From contig JAAOMT010000512.1 of the NCBI GenBank assembly GCA_016748015.1, forward strand, positions 16,263 to 80,262: a stretch of 64,000 bases of DNA. Direction: 5' to 3'. Of this stretch, positions 1 to 11,128 are shown piece by piece (position 1 is the first letter of the stretch; each line of letters starts with the position of its first letter). The DNA comes from Geosiphon pyriformis. Its lineage: Eukaryota; Glomeromycota; Glomeromycetes; Archaeosporales; Geosiphonaceae. The translations under genes and the position numbers were made by a program. The notes under the pieces are model-generated. The model had not been told where the DNA came from and made no database searches. It saw only the letters and a list, made by a program, of their open reading frames with translations.

Positions 1-89
1 AAACTGTTTTAATAAAAGTATTAACAAATTATTTATAAGTTTATTTGTTTTTAATTATAAAACTGTTGCTAATAATTATATTTATATAG

Positions 90-2366
90 TTATAAATTCT
101 TTGTCTCCTTAATTTTATGACCATGATCAAAGCAAAGAGTAAAAAAGCCATATCTAATTTTTTTTCTAGAATATTTAATAAAATTTCAACCAAAAAAGCT
201 CTCTCTGTTGTAAAAACAACTAGGCAGAATGTTTTAAAAATCTTTTCTTTACCTAATAATCATGAAAAGCTGTTTTTAGTAGCTATTAAAGCAACTTTTT
301 TATCTTTGGCTGGCTTTTCCTCAGTCAAAATTCCTTCAAAGAAACATATTTGGATTAGTCCCAGTGTTGTCTCTATTTCAACTAAGAACCCAAAAGTTTT
401 TAATAATAGATTTGTAAACAAGTTGGTTTTTCCCTCTTTAGTTTTAACATCTGGTGCTACTAGTACCATATCTTCAAAAAAATGATTAAAAAGACCAAAA
501 ATTTAGAAAAATGGGAGCAGCTGCTTGTCTCCACTATTGTTACATCGAACTCTTTTGTGGTTTCCAATAAGATCTTGGGTAAAATCTCTATAGCATTATT
601 CAGCACATCATTTAAGATGAGCCAAAATTAATCATTGGTTGTGTTGTCAAATATGATGTCTTCTGGCAGATTTTTGCCAGTTTTAAAAGCAAAATAATCA
701 TTTTTTATAGTGTTATCTGTTCTTAAGAACTGGGTTGACCAAATAGAAATTGAATTATTTTTTCTTTTGATTTCTGGTGCTGCTGTTGGTAGTGCTTAGA
801 AAACTATTACTGGTCATTAAAGATTTACTGAGTAAATGGCCTCTACTCTGGTGCTTGATGCTATTTTCAAGATTAAATTAGCTTATATTAAGACTGTTTT
901 TCAGTCTGTACATGGTTTTCTGGATGTAAAATTAGTGTTAAAAGACAATATAAAGCTTTTTTGTATGAAGTTTGCTTCTCAAGTGTCTTTGGAAACTGCA
1001 TTTCTGATTGAGCTTACAAGCTCTGTTCATTTAGCCACTTTTAAAATTGCCAAATTTTTGGTAGCTTCTGAGTCTGATTCTTTTTCTACTGCTATTGCAT
1101 TGTGTGATATGTCTTTGGACATATTTGCTACTAACATTAAGTTAGCTCTTGGTGTCTTTGATGAAATTTTTCATATTTGGTTAAGACTTGCTGGTATTTG
1201 GCAATATGTTGTTGTTTACTTTAAAACTTTGGATATCTGCTCTTAATTACTAATTAGTTTTGGTGAACAAAGATTGTATTCAGATCTTTTTTCTTGTAAA
1301 TTAACAAGAAAATATTCTGTTTTGTAATAGATTTAAGACCAAATTGATCAACTTTTCTTTTGGCTGCACTGTTTTTGAAATCAGTAATATGATTTCTTAT
1401 GTTGGTAGTCAGACTTGTTTCATATCTTGGTATTTTGATTCTGGTCATCATTTCTGGTTTGCTCTGGTTATATTTAACTCCTAAGCTGATTTAGACTTTA
1501 TTGTTGTCAGAACTGGTATGCTAAGAAAGTGCTATATCTGATAGAAAACCTCTGGTTGCCAGTGTTGTTTTTAGTGTTAAGAGATAGGCCACTTGGCTGT
1601 GGACTATAAGGTTATTCTACTTCTCTCTTCTAAGGCTTTCAAGATGTTTAAATTACATTTTGTCAGTTCTTTGTCTTATATAAAGGCATCTGTTTCTCTT
1701 GTTTTTTCTGAGTTTTTTTCTTTAGTAACTTCTGTTTTTTTCTGTAACTGTTGCTAATTTTTTGATGTCTTCTTAGTTAGCTGCTTTGGAATCTGATTTA
1801 GCCAAGTTGTTGACATTGGTTGAATCTATTGTTAAGTCTATTAGTAAATTGGTAACTGCTTTTAAACAATTTATTAAGAGTAATTTTATGTTTAATAGCA
1901 AGCTTAGAAACAAGATTAATGAGCTTATGATGTATTTGGGTGCATTTAGCAAATCTGTTAATAAGTTAAAGAAAGAAGTAATAGCATTAAAGACTAAGTA
2001 TGGCATGAAAAATGTTAATTTGTCTGGTAATTTTGGTGTTCCAATTGGAGTAAATGATGAGATGTTTGATGAGTTAATGGCACTTTGGGAATTTGAATCT
2101 TTTGAGATTAGATTTAGTCTTATAAAAACAGCCAAGTGGCTTGTTGGATTGGTTCTTAGTAGTCTTACTTTGTTTGATATAATTCAAAAAATATTTACTT
2201 TAAACAAGTTTTCTTGTAAATTAATAGCATAGTATAGTCTGAATTAGCTTAAGTAGCTTGTTATATATAAAAAGTACATGAACTATATTTAGCTCTAGAT
2301 CACTTAATTTGGTTCTAATTTTTAATTAATGATTAGACCATACTCATTAAATCTTTAATAAAAAAA
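90..2366 (+). mobile_element. LINE-a: ORF1-only LINE-like element, decayed
   Basis: About 2.3 kb holding one decayed ORF1-type coding region and a 3' tail that ends in a short A-run (2360-2366). No endonuclease or reverse transcriptase is present. The element is collinear with LINE-b (7870-11128) in the same orientation; the two match from the first ATG context through to the tail. The tail (about 2240-2366) is recognisably related to the 3' end of the full-length LINE-c (37592-37725). Boundaries are inferred from where the similarity to LINE-b starts and stops; no target-site duplication was found. It may be a non-autonomous LINE derivative. Confidence 0.7.
117..2232 (+). pseudogene. LINE ORF1-like protein, copy a
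   Basis: Pieces in several frames follow the same order as copy b: a basic N-terminus (ATG at 117, reading MTMIKAKSKKA), a central globular stretch at 836-1246 that resembles the nucleic-acid-binding part of other LINE ORF1 proteins of this genome type, a remnant zinc knuckle near 1565-1610 in which two codons are stops and the last Cys is Tyr, and a C-terminal helical piece (1786-2232). Numerous TAA, TAG and TGA codons and frameshifts interrupt it, so it cannot make a full protein. The role of an intact ORF1 would be binding element RNA; that is family knowledge. Confidence 0.65.
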
Positions 2367-2898
2367 TATATATAGTTATTATTAAAAGTTTTAATTTTAA
2401 AAATTAATTTTTTAAGTTATTTATAATGTTTAAAAATATTATTAAAATTAACTTGTTTATTATAAATCTTGTTTTTAATATAATAACATATTTTAAAAAT
2501 ATTAAAACTTTAACAAAATATAAAATAATACTTTTTTAAACAATATTAACATATAAATTATTAATTAAAAATTCAAATAATTTTTTTTTAAAATATAACA
2601 CTAAATTTAATTATCTAATTGTAAAAACAATTTTAAAATTCAATTTAATGTAATATGTACTTTTTATCATTTAATTGAAAAATTCTCAATAAACTATTTA
2701 TTTTCAATTTTGTTCTTTCCACAAATTTTGATATAATAATAAGTTAATAATTTATAAATGTATAAGAGTTTAAAACAAGTTCAAATAATTGATTACAATT
2801 TATTTTATAATTTTCCTTATTTAAATTTAAGAAGTAAACATCTGATAATAACTTTTTTCATTCCACAATTCAAAAAAAAATCATTAAAAGATGTCTAA
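2367..2898. other. AT-rich spacer between LINE-a and SRP9
   Basis: Nearly pure A/T with homopolymer runs and no coding signal on either strand. The SRP9 3' UTR lies in its last part. Nothing else is recognised. Confidence 0.7.
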
Positions 2899-2904
2899 TT
2901 TATT
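2899..2904 (-). terminator. Polyadenylation signal of SRP9
   Basis: AATAAA on the minus strand starts 5 bases past the SRP9 stop codon (2910-2912). It is very close to the stop, which is possible in compact fungal genes; the cleavage site was not determined. Confidence 0.45.
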
Positions 2905-2909
2905 GGGCT

Positions 2910-3530
2910 TCAGCGATTTTTCTTTCCTTTCTTTTTTTTGGAAGTATGGACCGGAGTTGAGTCTATATTTGTTGCTAATGTTGTAGATGAAACTTCTGAA
3001 GTGGCTGCGACAGGCGTACTAGTGAAAGATGTTGCTTGAACAGGCTTTTCAGAAGTCAACGCTACTGATTTAAGTATTAAGCCTGTCTGAATTAATATGA
3101 TCTATATACCTACCATATTCAGAATCTCAACAAATATTATGACTTACCAGCAGTTTCTTCTGGTGGTGGTGGTATGCCACTACTCTCTTGTTTATTTTGC
3201 ATTTTCAACATCAATGACTTGTTAAGTCGTTCAAATTTTTTCAAATCCGAAGATTGATCGGTTTTATACTTTAAAACTGTTCTGTCATCTGTCACTTTTA
3301 ACACCAATTGTCCTTGTGTATGAGACCAACTTATAACATATCGTGCCTTTGACGCAAATATCCAAAGAAATAATTAGCTTCCGTTTCCTATCTATTTTGC
3401 TTCCAATTTTTCCTTGGACCTTTTTCAAAACATATAAATTGAATTTTTTGAAATTTACTGTTTTAGGAGAACTCAAATAAAGCTCTTCTGCAGCTTTTTG
3501 ATATTCGTTCCAGTCATTGATATAAACCAT
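2910..3530 (-). CDS. SRP9: Signal recognition particle SRP9 subunit
   Basis: Three exons on the minus strand: 3530-3459, 3346-3148 and 3064-2910, with introns 3458-3347 and 3147-3065 (both GT-AG). The spliced frame gives 141 residues. The N-terminus reads MVYINDWNEYQKAAEELYL, followed by the family's beta-strand core (residues about 25-45, containing QLVLKVTDD) and the YKTDQ...KKFERLN helix. Animal SRP9 is about 86 residues; here a Ser/Thr/Ala-rich extension follows and ends in a lysine cluster (KKKKGKKNR). In known systems SRP9 pairs with SRP14 on the Alu domain of SRP RNA and mediates elongation arrest at the ER. No in-frame stop or damage is seen. It is transcribed divergently from the STB6-like gene. 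Confidence 0.93.
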
Positions 3531-3646
3531 ATTTCTGCATTATCCTAAAATTTTTTGATGGTCTAATATATATTGAGATTATCACATGATTTTCTTAACC
3601 TTTCTAGAATTTTTAGCTACCCTGCGACCGTGAAGCTTTCATAGGT
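3531..3646. promoter_or_regulatory. Shared divergent promoter region SRP9 / STB6-like
   Basis: Only 116 bp separate the two start codons, so both promoters and 5' UTRs must lie here or extend into the neighbouring gene. It is AT-rich with a short GC patch (around 3620-3632). No confident TATA or named operator is seen. Confidence 0.6.
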
Positions 3647-6600
3647 ATGGCTCTTGAGTTTGATGAATATGTGTTCTGTGAGCAAAGTATTTTAACCCTT
3701 GCAGAAGAGTGTGAAATACCTGTAACCTTTAGAGATAAGATTCTTGAAGGCTATCAGTTATATATTGTTGAACAATGGTAAGGGAACTACCAGCTTGCTA
3801 GCCTAGAGTCAAATCTTTTATCTATTATTGCTAACAATAAAACGCTCAACAATTTGACTTCAGGGTGTCTGATCGAAAGAAACCTTATAATACTGTAACA
3901 ATTTCTACTGGCGTTGCTTCTCATAAGGCAAGCCTGTGAAGGTGTCCTTTGAGAATTTTCAGCTTTTTCACCCTCCTTTCGCCTATGATTTCTTCTTTAG
4001 GTAAAAGCGTTTGGTATCAAAATTGATAAAGAGAAATTCCTGCCAAAAAAAATTAAACAACTTTTTGAAAGTTTGGAGAATGATAAAACAAGACCTAAAC
4101 AACTTTTTGAAAGTTTGGAGAATGATAAAACAAGACCTAAAGATGTACTGTATTAATAAAATTTCTTAAAATTGTGTTTTTTTCACTAGGATTATCTATA
4201 ACTGATTTCAAATAGAAATTTTTAGGGCATATTCTTGTCACCAATTTGAGCACTTTTCCATCTTACCTTAATCTTGTTCTTGTACCTGATGGAGATTATG
4301 AATCAAATATTCTTGATTTCTATATAAATTTGAACTTGCGAAAAGTTGGCTGTAGTAGTCGGAGTGCTCTTTGTTTGAAACCACCTTCGTAGGTACTCTT
4401 AATTGATCGGTTCTTAAACGATATATTTATTTATATAAGTTATTTCTCGACCTTTCAGCGATGCACAACAAGCAAAATTTTTTGATCTTTATAAAATATC
4501 GACTCGAATCCCTTTTAATGATGGCGTCTTAGAATTGATCAAATTAGTCCAGACAGCTTTATATTTCTTTGGTCTCTTCCCTGCTTATTATATCGATGGA
4601 CTATTGTGTGACACTACCTTCGATGCCCTTCGAGAGTTCCACAATAAATATGCTTCCGAGCTTGAGGTATTTCTTGCTTGAAGAGCAAAAACATGAGGTT
4701 TTAAAAGAACTAATCCAAGAATTAAAGGGCTTCAATATGCTTAGTTAAGGGAGAATCCTTTGGATACTAAGCTTGACCCAAGTCTTGTTGCTGCTCTTTT
4801 AAGCATGGTTGTGTGTTTCAGGAACAAGCTTCATTCCATAGGGTACCAGGTATGAACCGCATTATTTTTCCGGTTTGAATCCGTTCATCTTCTGGTCAAT
4901 TCAAACAACTTAATCTCTTGTTTAGGTCACAAAAGACCCATTCTCAGATCCCGAAGGATTTTTGACTGGTGTGGCTTCCTTTCAGGTCTCGAAATTTTCT
5001 TGGGTCCTATTCGATATTATGATTTTTTTAACTTATCCCGTGTAAATTGAAACACAATGAATAGAAATCAGCCAAAATTAATGCGATTCGATCCTTGGAT
5101 TATACTACCATCGATAAAATAGATAAAGTTTTTAATCGCTCAAGAGCTTTGCAAGTACACAAGGTGAGCCCAAAGAATTTCGCCCTTTAGTGGTTTATTT
5201 ATTTATTTTCTATGATCTTTTTTATTGTGCTTTTAGGTCCTTATACCCACTTCTGGTAATTCTTGAATTCATTTTAATTACTTAAGTGAGTGATCAAGAT
5301 AATAATCACTCATGTTTTCATCATTTTCGATCAAGCCGTCACAGAAATTGATACTGATCTTGAAGTGTTCTCTAAAAATACTAATATTGGTCGGCTTAAG
5401 TATTTATGGAGAGGTAAAGGAAAACACCCGCCAAACGAGAATGAAATAGATTGGCTGCATGGCGGAAAAGAGTTTGGAAAGAGTATTCTGCGAGGGGTAT
5501 CTGACCGAACGGTAAATAGGAACAATTCCGGATTTCCAAATTTCCATTATATAAATTGATTTGAAATCATAGGTGAAAACCGGAGAGGCGATTCGTGGGT
5601 TCACGGAAGGTGTTACTGGGTAAGAGCCCGCTCAATTCATTTACGCTAGTGTATAACATTCGAGTACATTAAATTACCTTCCAAAGATCTCTTTCAAGCC
5701 TGGCGCAAAGGAAACATGCAAAGGAAAAAGAAAAATTTGAAGCATATGATTCACAAAAAGAGAGGTAATCTTTCATGCTTTCAATACAACTTATTGCAAA
5801 AATTGCCATTTTAATGAACAAATTCCATAAAGTGAACTGGATTCAGCTGAGAATCTTAAACGACCCCATGGATCCACCCTCATTCCTACTGAATTTGGTA
5901 AATTACCGTAATACTATTAGCACATCATTTCTTCCTTATTTTTAACAACTTTGTATTTTGCGAATGATCTCGAAGAAATCACATCTGCGCTCTTAGCTTC
6001 TGGCGATTATGGAGTATCCCTAGAGTACTCGGGGTACCGATTGCGCCGAACCTGTTCATTTAGCTCCTATGAAACTTTAAAAGGAACTGATTCATCCCCT
6101 AAGCATTCTTTGCTCAAGAGATCTAATTCAATTTCAGCTTTGAACGTGTTTGGCTTAGAAAATGCGCTACCCAGGTAGTAATACGTATTAATATCAAACA
6201 ACGTCTCATTCATAATCTAGGAGTATATTTAATCCCGGAATTTTCAATTAGGCGATCGTGGAAAATTGATTTAGAAACCTATATTATGTATGATAATCTC
6301 AAATATCAAGAAACTTTACTCAAAGATCATATTGGGGAATTGGAGGTACCAATAAATAAATATTTTTTCTCTTATTTATTTTATACTAATATAAAGCATG
6401 ATTTCTAGGACGCTTCCAACCAATATGCAACTTTGATACAACAAGCTTCGGATGTTTACGAAAAACGATTTCGTAAATTCAAGGTGAGATAAATATACAG
6501 CTTCAAAGACTTGAAAATTGATCTTTTGAATAACACTTGAAAGAACCTTGTTAGTCATCAGAACAGGAGGCTTTGCTGATCCTCGCGAAACATGAATCTA

Positions 6601-6906
6601 TAGGAAATGCTGTGAAGAAGGTCGGCACTGATAGCGCTAAACTTACATATGAATTAGACGTACTGGAAGATAAGCTAAATGAAATTGAGGAATCTGTCGA
6701 TAATTTTTGCTTAAAGGTATGACACATCTTTCTTAAATGCCTACCTTTCCTCAAAATCTGATTCATAGTTTTTTGCAATCTAGGTAAAAATTCTAGAATC
6801 ACAGATTCCACAACCTTCGCGGCCTGTAAGTATATTGTTGGGATTCTTGAATTACTTTTACAATCAATGGAGAAATATTATCGCACCCATTCTGGATTTT
6901 CTTTGA
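3647..6906 (+). CDS. STB6/STB2-like protein, 18 exons
   Basis: Exons: 3647-3777, 3864-3927, 4001-4144, 4216-4388, 4459-4666, 4745-4849, 4926-4985, 5065-5163, 5237-5255, 5336-5511, 5573-5619, 5687-5764, 5833-5897, 5976-6174, 6252-6345, 6409-6483, 6555-6716, 6784-6906. The lengths sum to 2022 nt, giving 673 residues with no in-frame stop. Introns are 61-86 bp; intron 2 (3928-4000) has a GC donor and the rest are GT-AG. The N-terminal 300 residues fit the fungal STB6-like domain: YQLYIVEQW (~36-44), ILVTNLSTFPS (~119), VPDGD, DAQQAKF, YIDGLLCD and DPFSDPEGFLTGVASFQ (~279-295). Yeast STB2 and STB6 were found as Sin3-binding proteins; the function here is inferred from that. Residues ~545-640 are charged and probably coiled coil, and the last 25 are hydrophobic. 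The start was chosen as the first ATG in frame with the domain; an upstream exon cannot be excluded. Confidence 0.82.
4055..4138 (+). repeat. 42-bp exact tandem duplication in exon 3 of the STB6-like gene
   Basis: Two identical 42-bp units (4055-4096 and 4097-4138) each encode KQLFESLENDKTRP, residues 84-97 and 98-111 of the model. The frame is kept. Exact identity means it is recent. It lies in the variable linker before the ILVTNLS motif, so it is probably tolerated. Confidence 0.9.
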
Positions 6907-7869
6907 AGGAATGGTGGATAAAAGCTTCAAACTTTTCAAAAGTTCTAGTTGATATTGTATCCTTTTAATATAATCCGAGAATATTTCAAAATTTACTGAA
7001 TGAATATAAGCAAGTACCAGTTAAGAAGCAGTTTTTTTTCTGTAGCTTTATCAAGTTCTTATTTTCAAAATCTTTTAGAATATGTTTTAAAGTCTGATAA
7101 TAGTATTTTATTAATATTATTATTTTATTTGCATTTTTTTTAAAAATTAGACTAAAAATTATCGTTAAATTACATTATAAGTTACAATTTTTGATTTCAA
7201 AACTTAATTTAATTATTGTTAACCAAATTGTTAACTTGGTTATTTTTATCATTAATAAATATATATATAAAACTTTTTAAACCATTAAAAAAATTGTATT
7301 TTTTGAATTTGTTGTTTTTAACAAGTAAATAAAAATAATTGATATTTGCTATTAAATTATAATTACATATTTAAATTATTACATATTTAAATTGTTTTTT
7401 TGTTAAGATTATTTTAATTAAATTTATATTATTTAAAAAAAAATTTCTTTATTTTTTTATAATTAAAACGAAAATAAAGAGTAAAAAAATTATAATTTCT
7501 TTATTTTTTAAAGTATTTGGTAATATTTTTAATAAAATATTTACAATTATTAAAACTATTTAATAATATCTTATAAAAATGTTTTTTTTTAAATAAAATA
7601 ATAATAAACTAGTTTTTTACTGGTTTTAAAGCATTTTTTTTTTAAGATTTTTTTAAAAAAATCCATCTAAAATAGGTTTAATAATTAACTATAATTACTT
7701 TTTTGGTTTTTAATTTATTAAATTTAATAATTAAATATAATTAAATTAATAATAATTATAAATACATGTTTTTTATTGTTATTGTAATTGTTTACAATAT
7801 AATAATAATTGTTAATATAGCTGATTTGTAAATTAAAAATTGTTTATTTTAATATAATAATTAATAAAA
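6907..7869. other. AT-rich intergenic stretch
   Basis: Contains the 3' UTR of the STB6-like gene in its first ~150 bases and then almost pure A/T sequence with homopolymer runs. No further coding sequence, RNA gene or repeat family is recognised. Confidence 0.65.
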
Positions 7870-8404
7870 ACTAAAAAAACTCTTTGTCTTCTTAATTTTA
7901 TGACCACAACTAGAGCAAAGAGTAAAAAAACTGCACTTAATGTTTTTCCTGAGATATCTAATAAAATTTCAACCAGAGAAACTCTCTTTGTTGTAGAAGC
8001 AACCAAACAAAACATTTTAAAAGCATTCCTTTTACTTAGTAATTGTGAAAAGCTGCTTTTGGTAACTACTGAAACAACTTCCTAATTATTGGCTGGTTTT
8101 TCATCAGTCAAAGTTCTTTTAAAGAAACACACTTGGATTAGTTCCAGTATTGTCTCTATCTCTACTAAAAGCCCAAAAGTATTTAATAGACTAGTTAACA
8201 AACTGGTATTTCTCTCCATAGCTTTAATGTCTGGTGCTTTTAGCACCTTCTCTTCAAAGAAAATAGTTAAAAAAACCAAAAATTCAGAAAAATGGAGACA
8301 GTTACTTGTCTTTGCTATTGTTATACCAAACTCCTTTGTGGTTTCAAATAAGATCTCTGTTGTATTATCTGGCATATTATCCAAGATGGGCCAAGATCAA
8401 TCAT

Positions 8405-9384
8405 TATTACAAGTAATTATTTGGGATCTCAAAACAAATAACAAACCCATAACTTGGTGCTCAATTAATATAATATTATTGATAATATCTGAAGATGTGT
8501 TTATCTAAAGGTTTTGGTTGAGTCCTTTGTATAATGAACAGAAATTCAGTGGTAATAGTTTTATCCATAGCTTTCTAAAACCGCAGTTTCATCAATTTTT
8601 TTCTTAGCTTGATAACTGGTATTCCTCCTGGTAAGCTATCCTCAATCAAGTGTCCTATCCTTATTTCTGGGTCTTTTACCAGTGCTATATCCTGATGTTA
8701 GTACCTTCGCGTGATAGTTCTTTTTAACAGAGTTAGTAATAACAACAAAATAAAAGAAAAATAAAAAGAAAATGAAATAAGTAAAATAAGCCAAGACAAT
8801 GAACAAGTTAATATCCCATTAATAGCCATAATTAAGAGCTATTATTCCAGTGTGGTTAAGTGTTGGATTTTATCAACATAAAGTATTGATAAATGGAAGA
8901 GTGATTATATTTTCAAATAAACAACAATAACATGGATTTGAAGAATTGGAGAGATCTTTTATTTATATAATTCCATTTCAGTTGATAGCAACTATCCTTG
9001 AAATGAGGGTTAATAAATAGAGAAGAAAGAGGATTGTTCTAAATTAATAAAACTCTATTGAATTCTCAAGAAATTTTTGAATTCTCCTCGAATTACTTTT
9101 TTTTCTTTTAATATTCTCACTATATATATATAATTTATGTTATATAAGATTCTGTACATTCATGAGAAATGTGCCATAATTTCTCAAGCAATGCTTACAT
9201 TGCTGAGCAATGTGCCTGTAATTTCTGACAATGTGCTTATTGCTGAACAATGTATTATAATTCTCTGATAATGCTTCACATTGCTGAGCAATGTGCTCAC
9301 ATGCTAAATACTATTCTCTTATTAGTCTATTTTCCCTATCTGTTTTTCCTACTATTTTCTTGTATTTTTTTTCTATGAGTAATA
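8405..9384 (-). mobile_element. Solo LTR-B (sB1) in LINE-b
   Basis: 980 bp, ends TATTAC...GAGTAATA on the plus strand (minus-strand reading TATTACTCATAG...TTGTAATA). It matches the other LTR-B copies, including the AGTCCTTTGTATAATGAACAGA stretch shared with sB2 near 34434. Flanks are TCAT (8401-8404) and CCAC (9385-9388), a 4-bp duplication with two transitions; removing one copy restores the LINE-a sequence order. No internal region remains, so it is a recombination product. Confidence 0.85.
9190..9300 (-). repeat. Palindromic ACATTGCTGAGCAATGT array in LTR-B sB1
   Basis: At least two full copies of ACATTGCTGAGCAATGT (9197-9213 and 9278-9294) and several partial ones. Each is a near-perfect palindrome with arms ACATTGC/GCAATGT. 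In the LTR reading direction the array lies upstream of a TATA-rich stretch (9121-9140), i.e. in U3. Confidence 0.8.
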
Positions 9385-11128
9385 CCACTAACTGTGTTGT
9401 TAAATGTGGTGTCTTTTAGCAGATTATTACCAGTTTTAGAAGCAATACAATTATTTTCTGTGGTGTTATCTGTTCTTGAAAACTGGGCTGACCAAATAGA
9501 TATAGAATTATCTTTTTTTCTGGTTTCTGGTGCTATTTCTAGTAATGCTTAAAAAACTATTACTAGTCATTAAAAGTTTACTGAATGAATAGCCTCTATT
9601 CTGGTGCCTAATGCTACTTTTAAAATCAAATTGGCTTATCTTAAGACTGTTTTCCAGTCTGTACATGGTTTTTTGGGTGTGAAGTCTGTTTTAAAAAACA
9701 ATATAAAGTTTTTCTGTGTAAAGTTTGCTTTCCAAAACTTTTTGGATGCTGTATTTTTGGTTGAACTTACAAGTTTTGTTCAGTTTACTACTTTTAAAAT
9801 TGCCAAGTCTTTGGTGGTTTCTAAGTCTGGCTTTTTTTCTGCTGCTATTGTATTGCATAATGTGCCTTTGGGTGTATTTGCTGCTAACATTAGAATGGCT
9901 CTTGGTGTTTTTAGTAAAATTTCTCACATTCAGTCAAAACCTACTGGTATTTGGCAATATGTTGTTGTTTACTTTAAAAATTTGGATGCTGCCACATCTG
10001 CTCTCAATTACTGATCAGTTTTGGTGGGCAAGAATAATGTTAGAATCCTCTTTTTGATGAATCAGAATAAAACTATTCTGTTTCGTAATAGGTTTAAAGC
10101 CAAGTTGGTCAATCTCCTCTCTGGCTGTACAGCTTTTAAAATTAGTGATATGATTTCTCAAGTTGGTGGTCAAACATGTTTTATTCTCCATTTTTCTAAG
10201 TCTGGTCATCATTCTTAATTTGCTTTGGTTACATTTGGTTCTTAGATTGATTTGGATATTGCAATACTAAAGACTGGTACACTAAAAAAATATTGTATCT
10301 GATGGAAAACTCCTGGTTGCTGGCATTGTTTTTGGTGTCAAAAAATAAGCCATTTGGCTGTGAATTGCAAGATTGTTCTACCTTCCCTTTCTAAGACTTC
10401 TAAGGTGTTTAAGCCATATTTTATTGGTTCTTTGTCTTATATAAAGGTATTTGTTCCCTCTTTTCTTTCTGAGTTTCCTTTTTTGGTGGCTTCTGCTTCT
10501 CCTATGGCTATTGAAGATTCTTTAGTGTCTTTTCAGTTAGCATTTTTGGAATCTGATTTGGCCAAGCTTTCTGTTTTGGTTGAATTTATTGTTAAGCCTG
10601 TTGGCTTTATGGTCAAAGTTTTCGAACAATTTGTTAATAGTAATCTGGTTTCAAGTTCTGTTCTTGGCCTCAGAGTCAATGAAGTTTTAATTCATATAAG
10701 TATCTTTAGCAGAGCTGTTAGTAAGTTGGAGTGGGAAGTAGTTGCTTTAAAAGCTAAGTGTGGTTTTGAGAACATTGATATATCTGGTCCTTATGTAAGT
10801 TTGTCATCTTTTAATGATGATATGTTTTTTAATTTGATGTTTTTTTGAGAACATGAATCTGCTGCTGTAAAGACTGATGCCTTTAAAACAGCTGAGTGAT
10901 TAGTTGGTTTGGTTAATAATAGTGCTATATTATTTAAGATTGTTCAAAGGATGTCTTCTTTGAATAAGTTTTCTTCTGATGCATTAACATAGTATGACCT
11001 GAACTGGCTTAAATAGCTAGTTACATATAGTAAGCACATGAACCATATTTAGCCCTAGATTACTTAGTTTGGTCCTAATTTCTAGATAGTGGTTGGGCTA
11101 TATTTATTAAATTCATAATAAAAAAAAA

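Larger units (their letters stand above)
7900..10990 (+). pseudogene. LINE ORF1-like protein, copy b
   Basis: The coding region is interrupted by the LTR-B insertion (8405-9384). The 5' part (7900-8404) begins MTTTRAKSKKTALNVFPEI and has a stop at 8083-8085. The 3' part has the globular stretch at 9604-10014, a further piece at 10021-10218, an intact zinc knuckle at 10330-10371 of the CX2CX4HX4C form (C-FW-C-QKIS-H-LAVN-C), and a C-terminal piece at 10354-10848. It is less decayed than copy a, whose knuckle has lost residues. Still a pseudogene because of stops and the insertion. Confidence 0.7.
7870..11128 (+). mobile_element. LINE-b: ORF1-only LINE-like element, split by a solo LTR
   Basis: Second copy of the LINE-a type, about 2.3 kb once the inserted solo LTR-B (8405-9384) is left out. 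The order of pieces is as in LINE-a, followed by the 3' tail (10990-11128) ending in an A-run at 11120-11128. The tail reads as a transition-diverged version of the LINE-c tail (37592-37725). No ORF2 is present. LINE-a gives the uninterrupted state of the LTR insertion site (around 636-650), so the order of events is clear: LINE-b first, LTR-B later. Confidence 0.75.

Noticed and set aside
3660-4700. STB6-like gene as a pseudogene because no long frame exists
   Set aside because: Splicing at consensus sites gives 18 exons with a total length divisible by three, no stop, and family motifs in order.
5290-5604. Overlapping small frames on both strands inside the STB6-like gene as separate genes
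   Set aside because: The plus frame is exons 10-11 read through an intron; the minus frames are antisense shadows.
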